DNA of 16,493 nucleotides from CALLVY01 sp937899855 (GCA_039820405.1 JBCBQC010000123.1:1-16493), one strand, 5' to 3'; counted from the first letter of the stretch, positions 9,401 through 16,493 are shown. The notes: a model not told the origin generated them from the letters alone. Numbers and translations are program-made.

Positions 9401-11668
9401 GACATCGAAAAGATTACGACCGTCGGTGGCGAGACGCGCTTTAAAATTAGCTTCCACGAAAACGTCCTGCTCGATGAATTCTTTGACAACGGCGACCAGA
9501 TCGACATCACCTTCCCCTACGCTCAAAACGTCTACTCCGAAACCGTCCAGGTACTGGACATCCGCGACGATCAGATTCCCTACCGCTTTATCGAAACCAG
9601 CTATCCCTATCCGGCCACCAGTCCGAATACCGGGGGAGATCGTGGCTTTGTCGATTTTGATTGTAGCGAATGTGTGGGGAACGGGATTAAGGTCGACGAG
9701 ATCGAGGTGACGGATGGGGTACGCAGTCGAACGACTCGCTACGAATATTACGAGGGGGTCAATTCCTACGTTCCGACCTTTGCGCACAATGCCTCGCCCG
9801 TAGTGGATGTGGACGTACACAAGGAATACAATCGCAAATTTCACGAGGACCTCATGGAGATTTACGCCCTGGCCCGGGAGATTCCCTCGCCGGGTGTGAT
9901 GTACGGACGGGTAGAAATCAGCGAAGCAGAAAATGGGACGGCCATTCCGGGGTATAAGCGCTACCGCTTCCGAACCTTTAGCGATGATATGGTCACGATC
10001 GATTACGGTCCCGTGGAGCAGTACGATTTTACCGGAGAGGGATCGGGGATTGGACAGATTCAAGAAGTGTCCAAACGCAAGGTCACCATCAAAAATAAGA
10101 CGAGCCACATGGGTAGCGTACTGACCTACGAACTGATTGACGGACAAGAGAACCTGGCTTACCAGGTCGTAAACGACTACGCCGACGACGAAGTTGGGGA
10201 AAGCGAGAGCGACTATGCCGCCTACAACAATCAGGGGCTCATCCACCAGGGCTTTAATGAATTGCGGATCAAATACGATTATCCCACCAGCACTGACCAA
10301 CACCTTTATCTGAAAGGAGTAGAATCCATCCACCGCAATTATCCCAACGTCCTCAAAAACACCACGATCACTTCCGAAGGCCTGAGCACTGTGACCCACA
10401 ACCGCAAGTACGACCTCTTCTCCGGGGCCCTCACCGAAGCGGAGACGGAAAGCGGCTACGGCCACTACCTGCTGACCCAAACCGTCCCCGCCTACGAAAA
10501 ATACCCCGAGATGGGGCTGCGTCTCAACGGAACGAACCACAAACACATGCTGACCCAACCCACCGCCGTATTCACCTACCGTTCCAACGGCACCGGCTTT
10601 CCCCTGGGCAATCCCCTCGCCGCCAGCGTAACGACCTGGGAAGACGACTGGACCTACCGCGAACGCGACGCCAGCAACCGCTACGTCGATGGCAGCGTTC
10701 CCGACCCCAACAAGGTGTGGCGCCAGCACGAAAACTACGTCTACCAAGACCTCACCAATCCCGACGGCACTTACGCCACTTGGGTACCCTTCGACTGGTC
10801 GACGGGGGCGAGCAATGGCCTGCCCTGGAAAAAGGTCAGCGAGGTGAGTCGCTACGATCACTACTCCAATGCCCTGGAGGAGTACTACGAGGACGAGACC
10901 TACGCGGCCGTCAAGCTGGGTTACGACGAAGCCCTGCCCCTCATCACGGCGACGCCCGCCAAGTACGTCGAGTTTGCCTACTCCGGTGCGGAAGACCACG
11001 ATGCCAGTGGCAACTGGTTCGGTGGGGAGGTCAAGGCCCCGAACAGTGCCGCCCTCGTCAGCGCCCCCGTCCATACCGGGGAGCAAAGCATTCGGCTCAA
11101 CGCGGGCGAACGCTATGGCTTTACTTACCAAATTGGGGTAGCGGCTTACAACCAAGCGCCCGCTCCCGACGAACTCAGGCGCGACAAAAAATACGAAGCC
11201 CGGCTTTGGGTCCACGAAAGCAACATCGACCTGGCTCACAACTACCTGTACTGTAGCTACCAAGCAGCGGATGGTACCGTTCTCGACTGGCAAGGGGTTT
11301 CGCCCAACGCTGCCACTACGGTCAAAGTAGGGGAGTGGTACCAATTGCGGCTCCCCATCGAAATCGAATCCGGCAGCACCCTGCTCGCTTGTCGCCAAAT
11401 TGGGGTGGGGACCTTTGTCGGAGTCAGCGCCGGGGATACTTACCTGGACGATTTTCGCTTCGCGCCGGTGGACGCAGCGGTTAGTGCCTACGTCTACGAT
11501 CCACAAACCGATCTGGTCACCTTTATGCTGGATCAGGAAAATTACTACACTCAGTACGTTTACGACGCGGCCGGTCGCCTGCAAAAGGTCTACCGCGAGA
11601 CGGATGAAAATCCGACGGGGAAGCGCCTCGTCAGCGAGAGCGAATACCACTACCAGCGTCCATTTTGA
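6443..11668 (+). CDS. Giant secreted RHS-associated protein (gene C), likely first half of a split RHS shell
   Basis: The 1741-residue product opens with a Sec signal peptide (MLRRKKHLRIAALFCLLTFV, likely cut after GVAQA near residue 31, no lipobox cysteine). Residues 50-120 hold the conserved block TTDMVNLNTGDFTYNLPLLQ, then SYHAGI and EASWVGLGWSLNPGAINR, typical of proteins preceding RHS genes in Bacteroidota. Residues 136-295 are a glycine-rich stretch with alternating hydrophobic residues. Further conserved pieces are ITNPSGVTYHYALPVYAYDE (about 510-530), TWLLTAITGPDFVDRND, YLDAIKTRSHTALF (about 630), WSLREIETALGAKVKVTY (about 950) and VMYGRVEISEAENG (about 1153). A carbohydrate-binding-like jelly-roll runs from K1507 to about 1670. 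Residues 1705-1739 form one YD repeat (YVYDAAGRLQKVYRET), after which the protein ends without an RHS core. A 145-base gap leads to the co-oriented RHS gene, probably in one operon. It is a paralogue of gene A. Acting with the next gene as a TcB/TcC-like shell is inference. Confidence 0.9.
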   Translation: MLRRKKHLRIAALFCLLTFVQSLILPGVAQALTAGPTAPETADFEPIDTTDMVNLNTGDFTYNLPLLQVPGPEGGYPVNLSYHAGIRPLQEASWVGLGWSLNPGAINRVVNGYPDDHKGITRTVTDFWPGGETVTYSIGIGFGLPNSPLEMGLNLAITNDTYRGVGGDIGFSLEAAKWKVQANGAGLKAGANLGVGPFKYSLTTDFEGNLSHGTALGMSLAGTGLGRGLASLGLSTSVGASIDFTGGSTSFSVGGFTLPIANNRIQLSEDQWGVRIPIPIGKVMINLGYHYYRYWIHETDQAETYGTLYAVDSKPTALSANRSILDDDISFDSYILPEIGKNIVDHPDPNWLQGGAYPAYDAYQVLGQGVGGNMQPYLFENGSLYRKKLKDTYNNRTDLAFRLPQEFLHHPYFKGKGEFANFLTHNSDPQLNLSYDAPTADPQDFSTPTGGFDAASFQLAGAQHVETFTNDEISNAPVATRNRGLINYPGMSNTQRTEGDKGDQIGAYRITNPSGVTYHYALPVYAYDETIKSTRPTTTNGTFLNTQSNPAPYAYTWLLTAITGPDFVDRNDGGNPDGLANEGDYGYWVTFDYGQWVGDYEWRTPFTGQHIDIDKRVYQYSYGKKEIYYLDAIKTRSHTALFIKDLRYDGKSVTDGNLGGSDIRNGTLCSPPPLPGVNGPIRLPRSLLRLDRIYLLNNDDLSGSYALADLRDNGNLEDKVTFNLNGCVNTITYHQSDELLDVSDLNSTQNQTLLNKAIRVIDLDNNHYELCPETDNSYTNSNLYDANPDLSDKQGKLTLKGVAFKGVGGQSVLPPTNFSYELEQPLTSTFNVISASPNTGGLSGTIEINANGSSFLHQVVKYQTGGQDYYLYIDKYLGDDEYAYNNLGDHLPTNAHSGTLAATKNPPFDLKYYDAYGFYKPDFIYNNELSGPTDIQRIATPKGARMSDAWSLREIETALGAKVKVTYSPRTYQSLVMQDKYRLNIRDIEKITTVGGETRFKISFHENVLLDEFFDNGDQIDITFPYAQNVYSETVQVLDIRDDQIPYRFIETSYPYPATSPNTGGDRGFVDFDCSECVGNGIKVDEIEVTDGVRSRTTRYEYYEGVNSYVPTFAHNASPVVDVDVHKEYNRKFHEDLMEIYALAREIPSPGVMYGRVEISEAENGTAIPGYKRYRFRTFSDDMVTIDYGPVEQYDFTGEGSGIGQIQEVSKRKVTIKNKTSHMGSVLTYELIDGQENLAYQVVNDYADDEVGESESDYAAYNNQGLIHQGFNELRIKYDYPTSTDQHLYLKGVESIHRNYPNVLKNTTITSEGLSTVTHNRKYDLFSGALTEAETESGYGHYLLTQTVPAYEKYPEMGLRLNGTNHKHMLTQPTAVFTYRSNGTGFPLGNPLAASVTTWEDDWTYRERDASNRYVDGSVPDPNKVWRQHENYVYQDLTNPDGTYATWVPFDWSTGASNGLPWKKVSEVSRYDHYSNALEEYYEDETYAAVKLGYDEALPLITATPAKYVEFAYSGAEDHDASGNWFGGEVKAPNSAALVSAPVHTGEQSIRLNAGERYGFTYQIGVAAYNQAPAPDELRRDKKYEARLWVHESNIDLAHNYLYCSYQAADGTVLDWQGVSPNAATTVKVGEWYQLRLPIEIESGSTLLACRQIGVGTFVGVSAGDTYLDDFRFAPVDAAVSAYVYDPQTDLVTFMLDQENYYTQYVYDAAGRLQKVYRETDENPTGKRLVSESEYHYQRPF
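10961..10986 (+). repeat. 26-bp exact inverted copy shared with gene A (copy in gene C)
   Basis: The 26 bases here, encoding KYVEFAYSG at the start of the carbohydrate-binding-like module, are identical to the reverse complement of 444-469 in gene A. The match breaks at both ends, but similarity continues as separated substitutions. The two copies lie in opposite orientation about 10.5 kb apart. Confidence 0.85.
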
Positions 11669-11813
11669 GATAGCTTCTAAGACCAGCAGCTGTTCCGCAA
11701 GTTCAATTGGGATAAATAGGGGGCCCGCCAAGCGCTTCGTAGCGGTGAACGACCAGTTCACAGCGGGTACCCCCATCCCCATTCAAAAATATTAAGTCAA
11801 GAAAAACGATCTT
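11669..11813 (+). other. Gap between genes C and D with two small adjacent hairpins
   Basis: The 145 bases between the two co-oriented giants carry no ORF of note. Two short dyads sit side by side: CGCT-TCGT-AGCG at 11733-11744 and GTGAAC-GACCA-GTTCAC at 11745-11761. No T-run follows, so they do not look like an intrinsic terminator; they could be an RNA processing or attenuation structure, or chance. The 30 bases before gene D's ATG are A-rich (ATTAAGTCAAGAAAAACG) without a Shine-Dalgarno sequence. No TAnnTTTG promoter element was found, which is consistent with co-transcription from upstream of gene C. Confidence 0.4.
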
Positions 11814-14800
11814 ATGTATTCTCCAATTCCACTTCGGCGGGCATTGCTCACCGCCCTCACTTGTTTGTTGATCTTGCCCCTGGCTTCGGCCCAAATGGAA
11901 AAGGTTTGGCCGTCCTGGGCGGTAGACAATGGCTTTCAGTACGTAGCTCAGGAAAAGGCCGTCACCAACGCCGCCAGCAGTTTGGAATACGCCGTGGCGG
12001 GCAGTGATTTTATCCTGGGCTTTTACGGTCAAAATACGACGCTCTACAGTTTTTCGGGCCTGCGGTTTGGCATTCACTATACCGGTAGTACGCTCTTCAT
12101 TTACAAGGACGGGGGAATAGCCCAAGTCTATTCCACGGTCTTCGCTCCGGGGGACGTGGTGGAGCTGCGCTACAGTGGCGAGCGCTTTACTTATTTCCTC
12201 AACGGGACCCCCATCTACCACGTCGACTATACGGCGGTGGTCGATATCTATCCCTACTTTTTTGATACGGTGGGCAGTGGCGAACAGGATCGGATGATTT
12301 ATCGGCGCGAGTTGCCCGCCACCGTTCTTCCGACTTGGCAGGTCGATGGCAGTTGGTTGATCGGGGCCAATGTGCTCGAACGGGGCCAGGACGGGGGGAT
12401 GGAAATGACCTACGACGGGGGGACCGCCGATTGGCACCTGCGTTTTCAGTCGACCAAAAATACCGACTACAACAAGTACACTGTCGCGCGGATTTGGGTA
12501 CGTGCCAACCTGGGGCACCTGTGGATGTACTACCGTACGCCCAGCGAAGATTACGACCCGGAGCAGGACAACGCTTGGACGGGCGCTTACCACATCCTAT
12601 CGCCGGATGAGTTTTACGATGGGGCTAAAATCCGCCTGGCGCGGGAAGGGACCAATGTGGTGTTCTACCTCAATGGTAAGGAATTGCGCCGCGTTCATAC
12701 CGATGCCAACATCGACCTGCATCCCATATTTTTATCACAGACGGCGGGGCAGTCGAACCAGATCCGTTTTACCTTTGAGGAGCGGGGAGGGATGTGCCAG
12801 GACTACTTCTATTCGCTCAGTAGTGCCATCAATCCGCTATTGGCCGGTGCTTACTATCCCGCCCCCGCTGCCGATACCGACTGGAACCACATCACGACGC
12901 GGACCTACGACGGTCGGGGCGAGTCGGTTTGTCACCAATTGAGTGAGTCGCGGACTTACTACGATCAGATGGGGCGGGTGGTACAGGGGCAGAGTAAAGA
13001 TGTCCAGACCCGGGAGGTTTGGGCGACGGAGACCTTGTACGATTCCTACGGCCGCGCCGCGATCAGCACTTTGGCGGCGCCCACGGGGGACCATCGGATC
13101 GCGTTTAAAAACGATTTTGTTCGCAACGATCAGGGAGTGGCTTATGGCCCCAACGATTTTGAAGGGGTAAAGTTAAATGCACCCAATCCGGTAGGAACGC
13201 AGGCCAATACCCTGGGCTGGTGGTACAGCAACCAGAACGATCGGGACGAATGGCAGGGGACGACCGAATATCCCTACGTACGTACGGAGTACAGCGAACT
13301 GACGGGAGCGGTACGCCGGCAGGGCGGACCCGGCGACGAGTACCGGATGGGCAGTGGTCACGAGACGGTGCGTTTTAGTATGCCGGCGGGCAATGAATTG
13401 CGCTACGTCTTTGGCAATCAGTCGCCGCTGTGTCTGTTGCGCAACGACGGAAGTTTTGACCCCAGCAACCAACTCCTGAACTATTGTGGCCACACGGTTT
13501 TTTCCACCGAATACCTCAAGCACATCGGTCAGGATGCCGATGGCAAACAAGTGGTCACCTTTACCGATGGGGAGGGCAACGAAGTGGCGCGGGCGGTGAG
13601 TGGCTCCAGCGATATCAGCACCGATAATCTAAAGTCCGCCCAGTTCGTCATTCCCGCAACCGACTTTTTGGACATCCACATCACCCGGCGGAATGCCTTT
13701 CTCACCACCGTTGCCTTTAGCGGTACGGGACGGGACTTTTCGATCTACAATTTGGAGACCGACCAGCTGGCCTTCCCCGCCCACCAATCGGCCAGCGCCC
13801 TCAATTTGAGCGAAGGCTTTTACCGCATCACCAACCACAACGGCAGCGCGAGCCTGACCCTGGATTACGACCTGAACTACTATGACTTTTCGCTCAACAT
13901 CCACGACCTGACCGGGCAGTTGGTCGCTACCGTAGCACCCAATGACGTAAGATACGATGCTACCAGTACGCCCACCCACCAGGCGTTTTCCCTGTACCGC
14001 TACGACAGCCGGGGGCGCCTGCTCTGGGAACGTACCCCCGATCAGGGGCGCAGCTATTTTTACTACAACAGCGAAAACCGAACCCGCTTTAGTCAGGATG
14101 CCCAGCAGCGTTTGGACCAAAAATTCAGCTACTACAAATACGATGCTACGGGGCGGGTAATCGAAAGTGGGGAGCGCAGTGGTATTCCGGTGGGGGGATT
14201 GGAAACCAAGGTGGACGATCCCAGCTTCCCCAACGACTACGCCAACATCGTGGACGATACCTACCAACTTTACGATGCCCCCGACCCCGCCTTTTCCTGG
14301 CCCGGTGGCTACGTCCAAAAATTTACCGAAGGCCGCCTGTCGAAAACCTGGAACGATCAGGAAGCCATCTGGTACAGCTACGATGCCTGGGGGCGGGTTG
14401 ATTGGATCGCGCGGGGCATTACGGGGACGGCGCTCAAGATTACCGAATACCAGTACGACCTGTTGGGACAGGTGACGACGGTGGTCTTTCAGCAAAACGC
14501 CAGCGACGAGGTGCGTACCCATTACGTCTACGACCGCAAGGGGCAGATCACCGCAGCGGGCAACCGCCACTCCGCCACTGACAACGATCCGGCGACCAAC
14601 CACGTCCGCTATCGCTACGGCCTGGATGGCGAACTGGAACAACGCATCCTGGGCGATGGGCTGGAAAGTCAAACCTTTGCCTATACCCTGCAAGGGCAGC
14701 TCAAGGCCATCAATCCCGAAGATATGGTGGAGGTGGATTTGGAGCGGGGGGGCAGGCACGCTTTTAGCATGGCCCTGCACTACCACGTCCGCGACTATCG

Positions 14801-16466
14801 ATCGGCCAATGGCTCCTGGCTGGATACCCACTTGCTACCGTCGACGTCGGCGGGGGATACCGACAACCGTTACAGCGGATTGATCACCGGGACCCGCTGG
14901 AAAACCCGGGCCGCCAGCGGTGGAACGGACCTGTCCGGTCATTTTGGCTACGACTACCACCACAACTACCGCAACGAATTGGAGTACAGCCGACTGGGTA
15001 CCATCGAGGCTTACAGCGCGCCTGACTTCGACAGTAAGTTTAGCTTCACCACCGATTACTTCACCTACGCTGAATACGACCCCAACGGCAACATCCAGCG
15101 GCTGATTCGCTTTGCCGCTGATGACCCCACCTGTCCGGCCGATGCCAAGTACATGGACAACCTGACTTACCACTACGATTACTCCGGGGGCAAAAACCGG
15201 CTGCGGCGGATCAGCGATGCCTTTGCGACCGATTGTATCCCCGGTCAATTGACCAATCAGACCCTTGCGGATACCTACGCCTACAACGCGAAGGGGCAGT
15301 TGGTGGTGGACTACGCGGAAGGTCTCTTTATGGAGTACGACCGCTACGGTCGGGTGGTTCGCGTTCGCGACGGGATCAAGATCAATGCTCCCTTGCGGGC
15401 GGAGTACTTCTACGGTCCCGACGGCCAGCGCGTGCGCAAGACGGTGTACGACGGCAGCAATTGGTCGAGTACCTGGTACGCCTACGACGGCAGCAGTTTG
15501 CAGGGCATTTACGAGAACAGCAGCGACTGCGCTTGTCATCCCGCGTTGGTGGAAGTACCCTTGATGGGGGGAACGCGGATTGGGATGGGCTATTGGAGTG
15601 GCGGTGCTTGGTCGTACCACTACGAGTTGGCGGATCATCTGGGCAACGTCCGGGCGGTCTTGCGGGAGGATGCGCAGGGCTTGCCGGAGGTATTGGACTA
15701 CGCGGATTATTACCCGCGGGGTTGGAAGCATCCGGGGCGACAGTTCAGCACGGGGCAGCGGTACCGTTACGCTTATCAGGGCCAGTATGCAGAGGCGGAT
15801 GGCGAGACGGGCTGGGCGGCTTTTGACTTGCGCAGTTATGACGGTCGGGTGGGGCGTTGGATGACGGTGGATCCGTATCGGCAGTATTGGTCGCCGTATT
15901 TGGCGATGGGGAATCAGCCGCATTTGCGGATAGATCCGAATGGGGGATTTGATACAAGGTTTGGTGCACTCTGGTACACACTTTGGAATGGTGGATCGGT
16001 TACTTATAATGATGAAGGTAAGTTTTGGCAAGTCTTCAGTGCTGATGGCGTAGTGGCGGGTCGTCGAGGAAGTTTTTGGAATGATGCGGAGCAGTTTCTA
16101 TTCGGACTTGCAAACAGTTACTCCAATAATTTAACTTTCGGGGCAGCCCCGCGTTTAAACCCTGGTACCAATGCCTTTTTCTACGGCCAACTTACTGGCG
16201 ATAATGTAGCGGCTGCCCAAGGCTTTCTGGAGATGGCCAGTGGGGGAGTGATTGCGGCAGGTGGTGGAGGGGCCAGTGTTGGATCCGGGGGAACTCTCTC
16301 GGTCGTCGGAGTTCCAGCAGCGGCAGCGGGAGCAGCTATGGCTGGGCATGGGGCCAGTTTGCTCAATCACAGTGTAAATAATATTCTGAAGGCGGAGGGG
16401 CCTCCAAATGGTGGTAGAGGTAAGGTTACTGGATGGGTGGAAAGATCATTATTCAATTCTTTCTGA
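11814..16466 (+). CDS. Secreted RHS/YD-repeat protein with RHS core and variable tip (gene D)
   Basis: The 1550-residue product starts with a Sec signal peptide (MYSPIPLRRALLTALTCLLI, likely cut after ASA at residue 26). Two tandem beta-sandwich-like domains follow, about 34-165 and 174-322. They share FxLNGxPI / FYLNGKEL and a D-x-P-x-F ending, so they look like an internal duplication. YD repeats appear from about 360 (RTYDGRGE, LYDSYGRA) and are dense at 725-950 and 1155-1230 (RYDSRGRLLWE, YKYDATGRVIE, YSYDAWGRVDW, EYDRYGRVVRV). A non-repeat insert covers about 610-715. The RHS-associated core runs from DHLGNVRAVL (D1274) through YQGQYAEADGETGWAAFDLR (from Y1321) to RIDPNGG (D1374); DPxG is the usual site linked to self-cleavage in RHS proteins. 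The remaining 176 residues are the tip, with no toxin fold I recognise. It follows gene C and probably forms a split RHS shell with it. No type IX secretion sorting domain is evident at the C terminus. Confidence 0.93.
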   Translation: MYSPIPLRRALLTALTCLLILPLASAQMEKVWPSWAVDNGFQYVAQEKAVTNAASSLEYAVAGSDFILGFYGQNTTLYSFSGLRFGIHYTGSTLFIYKDGGIAQVYSTVFAPGDVVELRYSGERFTYFLNGTPIYHVDYTAVVDIYPYFFDTVGSGEQDRMIYRRELPATVLPTWQVDGSWLIGANVLERGQDGGMEMTYDGGTADWHLRFQSTKNTDYNKYTVARIWVRANLGHLWMYYRTPSEDYDPEQDNAWTGAYHILSPDEFYDGAKIRLAREGTNVVFYLNGKELRRVHTDANIDLHPIFLSQTAGQSNQIRFTFEERGGMCQDYFYSLSSAINPLLAGAYYPAPAADTDWNHITTRTYDGRGESVCHQLSESRTYYDQMGRVVQGQSKDVQTREVWATETLYDSYGRAAISTLAAPTGDHRIAFKNDFVRNDQGVAYGPNDFEGVKLNAPNPVGTQANTLGWWYSNQNDRDEWQGTTEYPYVRTEYSELTGAVRRQGGPGDEYRMGSGHETVRFSMPAGNELRYVFGNQSPLCLLRNDGSFDPSNQLLNYCGHTVFSTEYLKHIGQDADGKQVVTFTDGEGNEVARAVSGSSDISTDNLKSAQFVIPATDFLDIHITRRNAFLTTVAFSGTGRDFSIYNLETDQLAFPAHQSASALNLSEGFYRITNHNGSASLTLDYDLNYYDFSLNIHDLTGQLVATVAPNDVRYDATSTPTHQAFSLYRYDSRGRLLWERTPDQGRSYFYYNSENRTRFSQDAQQRLDQKFSYYKYDATGRVIESGERSGIPVGGLETKVDDPSFPNDYANIVDDTYQLYDAPDPAFSWPGGYVQKFTEGRLSKTWNDQEAIWYSYDAWGRVDWIARGITGTALKITEYQYDLLGQVTTVVFQQNASDEVRTHYVYDRKGQITAAGNRHSATDNDPATNHVRYRYGLDGELEQRILGDGLESQTFAYTLQGQLKAINPEDMVEVDLERGGRHAFSMALHYHVRDYRSANGSWLDTHLLPSTSAGDTDNRYSGLITGTRWKTRAASGGTDLSGHFGYDYHHNYRNELEYSRLGTIEAYSAPDFDSKFSFTTDYFTYAEYDPNGNIQRLIRFAADDPTCPADAKYMDNLTYHYDYSGGKNRLRRISDAFATDCIPGQLTNQTLADTYAYNAKGQLVVDYAEGLFMEYDRYGRVVRVRDGIKINAPLRAEYFYGPDGQRVRKTVYDGSNWSSTWYAYDGSSLQGIYENSSDCACHPALVEVPLMGGTRIGMGYWSGGAWSYHYELADHLGNVRAVLREDAQGLPEVLDYADYYPRGWKHPGRQFSTGQRYRYAYQGQYAEADGETGWAAFDLRSYDGRVGRWMTVDPYRQYWSPYLAMGNQPHLRIDPNGGFDTRFGALWYTLWNGGSVTYNDEGKFWQVFSADGVVAGRRGSFWNDAEQFLFGLANSYSNNLTFGAAPRLNPGTNAFFYGQLTGDNVAAAQGFLEMASGGVIAAGGGGASVGSGGTLSVVGVPAAAAGAAMAGHGASLLNHSVNNILKAEGPPNGGRGKVTGWVERSLFNSF
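15948..16466 (+). other. Variable C-terminal tip of gene D with pre-toxin-like Gly/Ala segment
   Basis: Just after the DPNGG of the RHS core, the sequence shifts from strongly GC-rich to visibly more AT-rich with different codon choice (for example tttgatacaaggtttggt). Such a switch at the core/tip boundary is common where polymorphic-toxin tips are exchanged. The first 80 or so tip residues are aromatic-rich (FGALWYTLWNGGSVTYN) and unrecognised. Residues 1457-1523 (YGQLTGDNVAAAQGFLEM, GGVIAAGGGGASVGSGG, GAAMAGHGASLLNHSVNNIL) resemble the hydrophobic Gly/Ala segment with HG that often precedes a toxin domain. Only about 25 residues follow, ending WVERSLFNSF, too short for most toxin domains. 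Confidence 0.6.
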
Positions 16467-16493
16467 CCGATTTTTCCAAAGAATTGAATAATG
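16447..16493. repeat. Perfect 16-bp inverted repeat across the gene D stop codon, at window edge
   Basis: CATTATTCAATTCTTT (16447-16462) is the exact reverse complement of AAAGAATTGAATAATG (16478-16493), around a 15-base loop that contains the gene D stop TGA (16464-16466) and a TTTTT run. The left arm encodes part of the final residues SLFNSF. The right arm ends on the last base of the window, so the repeat may be longer. It could be a transcription terminator hairpin, a recombination or integration site, or an inverted-join assembly artefact; the sequence alone does not decide. Confidence 0.8.

Noticed and set aside
8948..9640. Repeated stretch CCAGTCCGAATACCGG near 8948 and 9620 within gene C
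   Set aside because: It encodes SPNTGG twice in different contexts and does not extend; probably coincidence or a common turn motif.
9140..11782. 880-codon ORF on the minus strand
   Set aside because: It is antisense to gene C, has a Val/Gly-rich shadow composition and no recognisable domain, and gene C's own frame is strongly supported.
13629..14831. 400-codon minus-strand ORF, and a similar one at 14835-16031
   Set aside because: Both oppose gene D's YD-repeat and core region, which is unmistakable on the plus strand.

Overview
The window looks like a chromosomal segment of a fairly GC-rich member of the Bacteroidota, most likely a Saprospirales/Lewinella-type organism. This is inferred from three things. 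The RHS core wording (YQGQYAEADGETGW, WSPYLAMGNQP) is of the kind I associate with that group. The giant secreted proteins carry the SYHAGI...GLGW signature that commonly precedes RHS genes in Bacteroidota. The translation starts have A-rich leaders without a Shine-Dalgarno sequence. No rRNA, tRNA, CRISPR array, insertion sequence or transposase gene is visible.

Layout. Positions 1-4651 (minus) hold a giant secreted protein, here gene A, whose last 80 or so residues lie beyond the left edge. Positions 4652-5051 are an AT-rich intergenic stretch with no gene. Positions 5052-6281 (minus) encode a complete DUF763 protein with a helix-hairpin-helix-like motif and a C-terminal QLNLFG that fits the bacterial sliding-clamp-binding motif. 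A 161-base divergent spacer follows. Positions 6443-11668 (plus) encode gene C, a full-length paralogue of gene A. After a 145-base gap, 11814-16466 (plus) encode gene D, a secreted RHS/YD-repeat protein with a complete RHS-associated core and a variable C-terminal tip. Twenty-seven bases after the stop codon the window ends inside a perfect 16-bp inverted repeat.

How the genes may work together. Genes C and D are co-oriented, and each has its own Sec signal peptide. C carries the conserved N-terminal region and ends in a carbohydrate-binding-like module plus a single YD repeat. D begins with two tandem beta-sandwich domains, continues with YD repeats and finishes with the core and tip. The pair therefore resembles one RHS shell split over two secreted polypeptides, in the manner of TcB/TcC of insecticidal Tc toxins; this is inference. 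The D tip changes base composition at the core boundary and has a Gly/Ala-rich pre-toxin-like segment, but stops about 25 residues later, where a toxin domain would be expected. No immunity gene is visible because the window ends. Gene A probably belongs to a second pair of this kind in the opposite orientation, with its D partner beyond the left edge. DUF763 sits between the two and looks like an unrelated DNA-transaction gene.
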